Shown here: positions 7,658-10,258 of the stretch, piece by piece
Position numbering within the stretch: the first letter of the stretch is position 1
Layout: each line of letters opens with the position of its first letter
Assembly (NCBI GenBank): GCA_018665505.1
Contig: JABJCS010000438.1
Location: 1-10,258, forward strand
Reading direction: 5' to 3'
Source: Alphaproteobacteria bacterium
GTDB taxonomy: Bacteria; Pseudomonadota; Alphaproteobacteria; UBA8366
DNA length: 10,258 nucleotides
Translations under genes and position numbers: made by a program
Notes under the pieces: model-generated
What the model saw: the letters and a program-made list of their open reading frames with translations, nothing else
Databases searched by the model: none
What the model was told of the DNA's origin: nothing

Positions 7658-7670
7658 GATGAGTCCCTCT

Positions 7671-7811
7671 TTATCCCGGTATCGCGTCGAGTGCCGCCTC
7701 GAAGGTATTGGCTAATATCGCGCGTTGTTCCTCCGTGCTCACTTTAACCCAGATGCACCGTTCCAGGACAGGGGGGTGCGGCATTCTGATGAGGATACCG
7801 TTGAGGGCCAA
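7671..7811 (-). pseudogene. Aminotransferase 3'-end remnant (class I/II, HisC-like)
   Basis: In the gap between dtd and the GGT-like gene, one minus frame reads 46 codons from TTG at 7809-7811 to TAA at 7671-7673. The product includes LALNGILIRMPHPPVLER, CIWVKVSTEEQRAIL and FEAALDAI. This fits the last 45 or so residues of class I/II PLP aminotransferases, which typically read GI(L/V)VR, a loop, then (L/I)R(I/V)xVGTxEEN and a final helix. The conserved substrate-carboxylate Arg falls at a Trp (TGG; CGG would be Arg). An in-frame TAA sits two codons before (7815-7817), and no recognisable aminotransferase body precedes it, because dtd occupies that space. It looks like the decayed tail of a deleted gene. 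Expression as a peptide is unlikely. Confidence 0.55.
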
Positions 7812-7896
7812 CTCTTAAACCCCGCACCCGGTCGTCGGAGCCGACCTTGTCATTTGGCTTGAGTGCGTGCTTAACATAGCTTGCACCGCGCGCTAT
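7812..7896. other. Gap between dtd and the aminotransferase remnant
   Basis: These 85 bases follow the dtd stop. Together with the remnant and the leader of the GGT-like gene they make a 239-base gap. No gene is supported here; the only minus reading frame is about 20 codons. A short stem (GGTCG 7830-7834 with CGACC 7842-7846) has no U-tract. The bases may be further decayed aminotransferase sequence, but I cannot align them. Confidence 0.4.
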
Positions 7897-8340
7897 TCAG
7901 ACCTCGCTGTCCAGCCAGATGGTGACCGGTCCGTCATTGATCAGTTCCACCGCCATATCGGCTCCAAAACGGCCGGTTTCGATGGGGATACCATCGTCTT
8001 TCATACAAGCGCAGAAGTATTCGTACAGCTCCCGCGCAATATCGGGTGGCGCCGCCCCGGAAAACCCGGGCCGATTTCCTCGGCTGGTATCGGCGGCCAA
8101 GGTGAATTGACTAACGATCAACGCTTTGCCGCCGATATCCCGAAGGGATCGGTTCATACGACCGTCGTCGTCTTGGAATATACGAATTTTCGCGATCTTT
8201 GCCGCGAAGGACTTGGTGGTTATTTCGTCGTCTCCCGGGACGGCACAGACGAAGATCAACAGGCCATGGTCGATTTTGCCGACGATCACACCGTCGATCG
8301 TGACGCTTGCTGTACGAACCCGTTGGAGAAGTGCCCGCAT
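7897..8340 (-). CDS. dtd: D-aminoacyl-tRNA deacylase
   Basis: Dtd removes D-amino acids (and glycine mischarged on tRNA-Ala) from tRNA, keeping them out of translation in the cytoplasm. The 147-residue length is exactly typical. Conserved features are MRALLQRV at 1-8, [16 protein letters not shown] at 48-63, SQFTL at 77-81 with the active-site Thr80, [13 protein letters not shown] at 87-99, TGRFGADM at 122-129 and NDGPVTIW at 135-142, which contains the cross-subunit Gly-cisPro motif of the dimer. The ATG at 8338-8340 gives the canonical N-terminus. The small upstream gene ends 15 bases before it, so the two are likely cotranscribed. It appears intact. Confidence 0.97.
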   Translation of the reverse strand: MRALLQRVRTASVTIDGVIVGKIDHGLLIFVCAVPGDDEITTKSFAAKIAKIRIFQDDDGRMNRSLRDIGGKALIVSQFTLAADTSRGNRPGFSGAAPPDIARELYEYFCACMKDDGIPIETGRFGADMAVELINDGPVTIWLDSEV

Positions 8341-8355
8341 TGTTTGCCGGATGCT

Positions 8356-8640
8356 TTAGAGTAGAGCCTTTGCGATTTCATTCCATTCCGCTCGCAGGGA
8401 ACTGGAGGCTTCAGGGCGTCCGGCTTTGTGGTACCAATAGCCGGCATTCGACAGATCGCCTTCGACGCGGTGGAGATAAGCATGCACCCAGGCGCCGGAC
8501 ATAGTCTTGTCCTCTTGTGCGGTGACATGCGCGGTCTCCCAGTCTCCCTTTGCGGCATGCCAAAGGGCTAGCAAGGCTAAACCTGCTTTGAAGGGAGGTG
8601 TCTCTTCCTCCACGGATGCCTGAAACGCAGCGAAATCCAT
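8356..8640 (-). CDS. Small conserved protein of unknown function
   Basis: This 94-residue protein resembles a widespread uncharacterised family of about 90-100 residues, but I cannot assign a function. Starting at ATG 8638-8640 it reads MDFAAFQASVEEETPP, then a helical stretch LALLALWHAAKGDWETAHV, AWVHAYLHRVEGDLSNAGYWYHKAG and a final WNEIAKALL. The paired helices with GDW...A and EGD...A..W spacing look like two TPR-like repeats, suggesting a small helical protein-binding module. It has no signal peptide or membrane segment. The start at 8640 is preferred over one 20 codons upstream (8700) because AAGGGG lies nine bases before it and homologues as I remember them begin near this Met. It lies 75 bases after the TPP enzyme and 15 bases before dtd, in the same direction. 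Confidence 0.8.
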   Translation of the reverse strand: MDFAAFQASVEEETPPFKAGLALLALWHAAKGDWETAHVTAQEDKTMSGAWVHAYLHRVEGDLSNAGYWYHKAGRPEASSSLRAEWNEIAKALL

Positions 8641-8715
8641 TCGCGACTGCCCCTTATGGTTAACTCGAAAGAGATTTAAGGCTACGCGGGTTTTGCGCAA
8701 CCCAATTCTCGGGCG

Positions 8716-10258
8716 TTAGACGGAGCCTTCGCAAATCACCTCCACCAGGTTGGGGCCGCTTTTGTTGGCCAAAGCGCGATCCAGCGCGGCGCGTAAATTC
8801 GCCGGGTCGCTGACCCGCTCCGATTCCACGCCCATCGATTTTGCAAGGTCGGCGAAGTTCACTTCGGGGTCCTTGAAGTCCATGCCGACAAACTGATCGT
8901 TCTGATGGAAGGACAGCAGCCGCTGTTTGATGATGCGATAACCGCCGTTGTTCACGATCACATAAGTCATCGGCAGTTTCTGGTTGGCCGCACTCCAGAG
9001 CGCTTGAATACTGTACATTGAGCTGCCGTCGCCGATGATCGCGCAGACGGTTCGATCCGGATGCGCGAGTTGCACGCCGACCGCCGCCGCGATGCCCCAA
9101 CCGATCCCGCCGCTGGCGAGACCGTGAAAATCGTGACGCTCGCGATAGGGATGGATGTCGTTCAAATAACGGCTCGCGGTCACCCCTTCGTTGACGACGA
9201 TTCCGTTCTCCGGCAAGGCCTCGTGTATTTGCAGCATCAGCCAATCCGGGCTGATCGGTGAGTCGGTATCTTCGGTCTTAATCTTCTCGATCAATTTTGC
9301 GCGATTTGCCGTCCAATTCTTGCCGGAAAGTGCGGCTATGCGCTTCGTCGCCGCATCAGAGAGGGCCGATCCGCCTTTCTCTTTCATGATGGGTGTCAGT
9401 GCCCTGAGCGTCTCTCGGACATCGCTTCCGATCGCCATTTCGGTTGCGTAGTTCTTGCCCATTTCCCAATCGTTGAGGCCGATTTGGATGATCGGCAGGT
9501 TCTCCGGCATCGGATCGACTTCATCCCAGACCGACATTCTGAGGACATCTCCGCCGGCCACAATCATCAAGTCAAACGGCTCAAGGACACCGCGGACCTG
9601 CTTTTGATTGCGGGACAATGCACCGATGAAACAAGGGTGCTCGGAGGGAAAATGCGAGCCGAACGGGATTGTTTGCTGATAGACGGTGGCGCCCAATGCT
9701 TCGGCGAATTCTCCTACCTCAGCTAAGGCGTCGCTGGTCACGACCTCGTTGCCGCAGACCATTACCGGGTTGTCCGCGCGCAAAATGCGCTCCGCGAGGC
9801 CCGCTAGTGCCTCGTCAGAGGGCCGATTGCGAGTGTCGATGCGTGTGCTCGTGCTCAGATCGATGCCGGCTTCGTTGTTCAAAATGTCACCCGGCAGGGA
9901 AATAAAGACGGGGCCCATCGGTGGTGTCATCGCGATCTTGGCAGCGCGGCGCACGATGCGTGGCATGTCCTCGAGGCGCGTTATTTCCGTCGCCCATTTG
10001 ACCAATGGCTCCGCCATCGGGACCAAGGGGTCGTAAAGCAAGGGTTCGGTCAGCCCGTGCCCCAGCTCTTGCTGGCCTGCGGTGATAATGAGCGGCGTGC
10101 CGGTAAATTTGCAATTGTAGAGCGCCCCCATGGCGTTGCCGAGGCCAGGCGCCACGTGGACATTACAGGCGACGAGTTGACCGGTTGCACGCGAAAACCC
10201 GTCCGCCATGGCGACGACCACGGATTCCTGCATGCCCATGACGTAGGTCAGGTCCGGA
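8716..10258 (-). CDS. TPP-dependent decarboxylase-like enzyme, benzoylformate decarboxylase type (5' partial)
   Basis: This is a thiamine-diphosphate enzyme of the acetolactate synthase/2-oxoacid decarboxylase superfamily. The frame is open through the right edge, so roughly the first 40-50 residues are missing. Numbering from the first Met in the window (10237-10239), Glu5 in GMQES is the expected cofactor-activating Glu. CNVHVAPGLGNAMGAL at 25-40 matches benzoylformate decarboxylase, including its active-site His (here His28). ITAGQQELGHG at 52-62 and PLVKWA at 78-83 also fit that subgroup. The TPP site has GDGSSMYSIQALW from 403 with NN at 430-431, an exact GDG-24-NN spacing. The second catalytic His of benzoylformate decarboxylase (VFRYHQY region) aligns with VLRMSVW at 232-238, giving Ser, so substrate or chemistry may differ. 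Candidates are a 2-oxoacid decarboxylase or a carboligase. The missing N-terminus prevents checking the first active-site loop. It appears to head the leftward gene series. Confidence 0.9.
   Translation of the reverse strand, partial: PDLTYVMGMQESVVVAMADGFSRATGQLVACNVHVAPGLGNAMGALYNCKFTGTPLIITAGQQELGHGLTEPLLYDPLVPMAEPLVKWATEITRLEDMPRIVRRAAKIAMTPPMGPVFISLPGDILNNEAGIDLSTSTRIDTRNRPSDEALAGLAERILRADNPVMVCGNEVVTSDALAEVGEFAEALGATVYQQTIPFGSHFPSEHPCFIGALSRNQKQVRGVLEPFDLMIVAGGDVLRMSVWDEVDPMPENLPIIQIGLNDWEMGKNYATEMAIGSDVRETLRALTPIMKEKGGSALSDAATKRIAALSGKNWTANRAKLIEKIKTEDTDSPISPDWLMLQIHEALPENGIVVNEGVTASRYLNDIHPYRERHDFHGLASGGIGWGIAAAVGVQLAHPDRTVCAIIGDGSSMYSIQALWSAANQKLPMTYVIVNNGGYRIIKQRLLSFHQNDQFVGMDFKDPEVNFADLAKSMGVESERVSDPANLRAALDRALANKSGPNLVEVICEGSV

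Noticed and set aside
7830..7846. Hairpin GGTCG / CGACC between dtd and the aminotransferase remnant as a dtd terminator.
   Set aside because: The stem is only five bases and no U-tract follows on the minus strand.
8641..8700. A 20-codon N-terminal extension of the small conserved protein from a start at 8700.
   Set aside because: The internal ATG at 8640 has a good AAGGGG ribosome site and begins the conserved part; the extension is basic and unlike the family.
8660..9244. Long Arg-rich open frame opposite or out of frame with the TPP enzyme, and similar frames elsewhere such as 2823-3770 and 4083-4616.
   Set aside because: They are out-of-frame shadows of strongly supported genes, with low-complexity Arg/Gly/Asp composition and no recognisable domain.
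1..10258. CRISPR arrays, tRNA genes, insertion sequence ends, toxin-antitoxin pairs or defence genes.
   Set aside because: Nothing with regular repeats, cloverleaf arms, transposase motifs or defence domains was seen on either strand.

Overview
The window reads as chromosomal DNA of a moderately GC-rich proteobacterium, most likely an alphaproteobacterium. This rests on general protein character (RsmI, Dtd, benzoylformate-decarboxylase-like and GGT-like enzymes, an EmrB-type MFS pump) and dense packing; no rRNA or other marker allows a firmer assignment. No tRNA, rRNA, CRISPR array, insertion sequence or phage gene was found.

Layout. (1) Positions 1-578 (+) hold the ATPase end of a sensor histidine kinase cut by the window edge. 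(2) Positions 599-2506 (-) hold a NatA/NatB-type ABC exporter pair. The ATPase gene looks intact. The permease is interrupted by an in-frame TAA at 788-790, beyond which 62 well-conserved family residues continue to the natural stop. (3) A short divergent intergenic region (2507-2652) separates this from a (+) two-gene transport operon: a 14-helix DHA2-type MFS pump and, 14 bases downstream, a CPA2-type cation/proton antiporter membrane domain. (4) The antiporter converges on a long (-) gene series. Read in transcription order from the right edge it is: a TPP-dependent decarboxylase-like enzyme (cut by the edge), a small conserved protein of unknown function, D-aminoacyl-tRNA deacylase (dtd), a 239-base gap containing the broken 3' end of an aminotransferase gene, a gamma-glutamyltransferase-like Ntn hydrolase, and a short RsmI-family methyltransferase.

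How the genes may work together. The (+) operon is membrane transport, probably efflux of a toxic compound coupled to ion or proton movement. The (-) series mixes housekeeping RNA/translation quality-control genes with two or three genes that look like small-molecule catabolism: an amide-cleaving Ntn hydrolase whose gamma-glutamate-binding residues are not conserved, a lost aminotransferase and a 2-oxoacid decarboxylase. A pathway linking them is only an inference.

The most notable observations are signs of gene decay (the permease nonsense codon, the aminotransferase remnant, possibly a frameshift in the kinase) and changed key residues in otherwise intact enzymes and transporters. I did not see a clear, previously undescribed multi-gene system.
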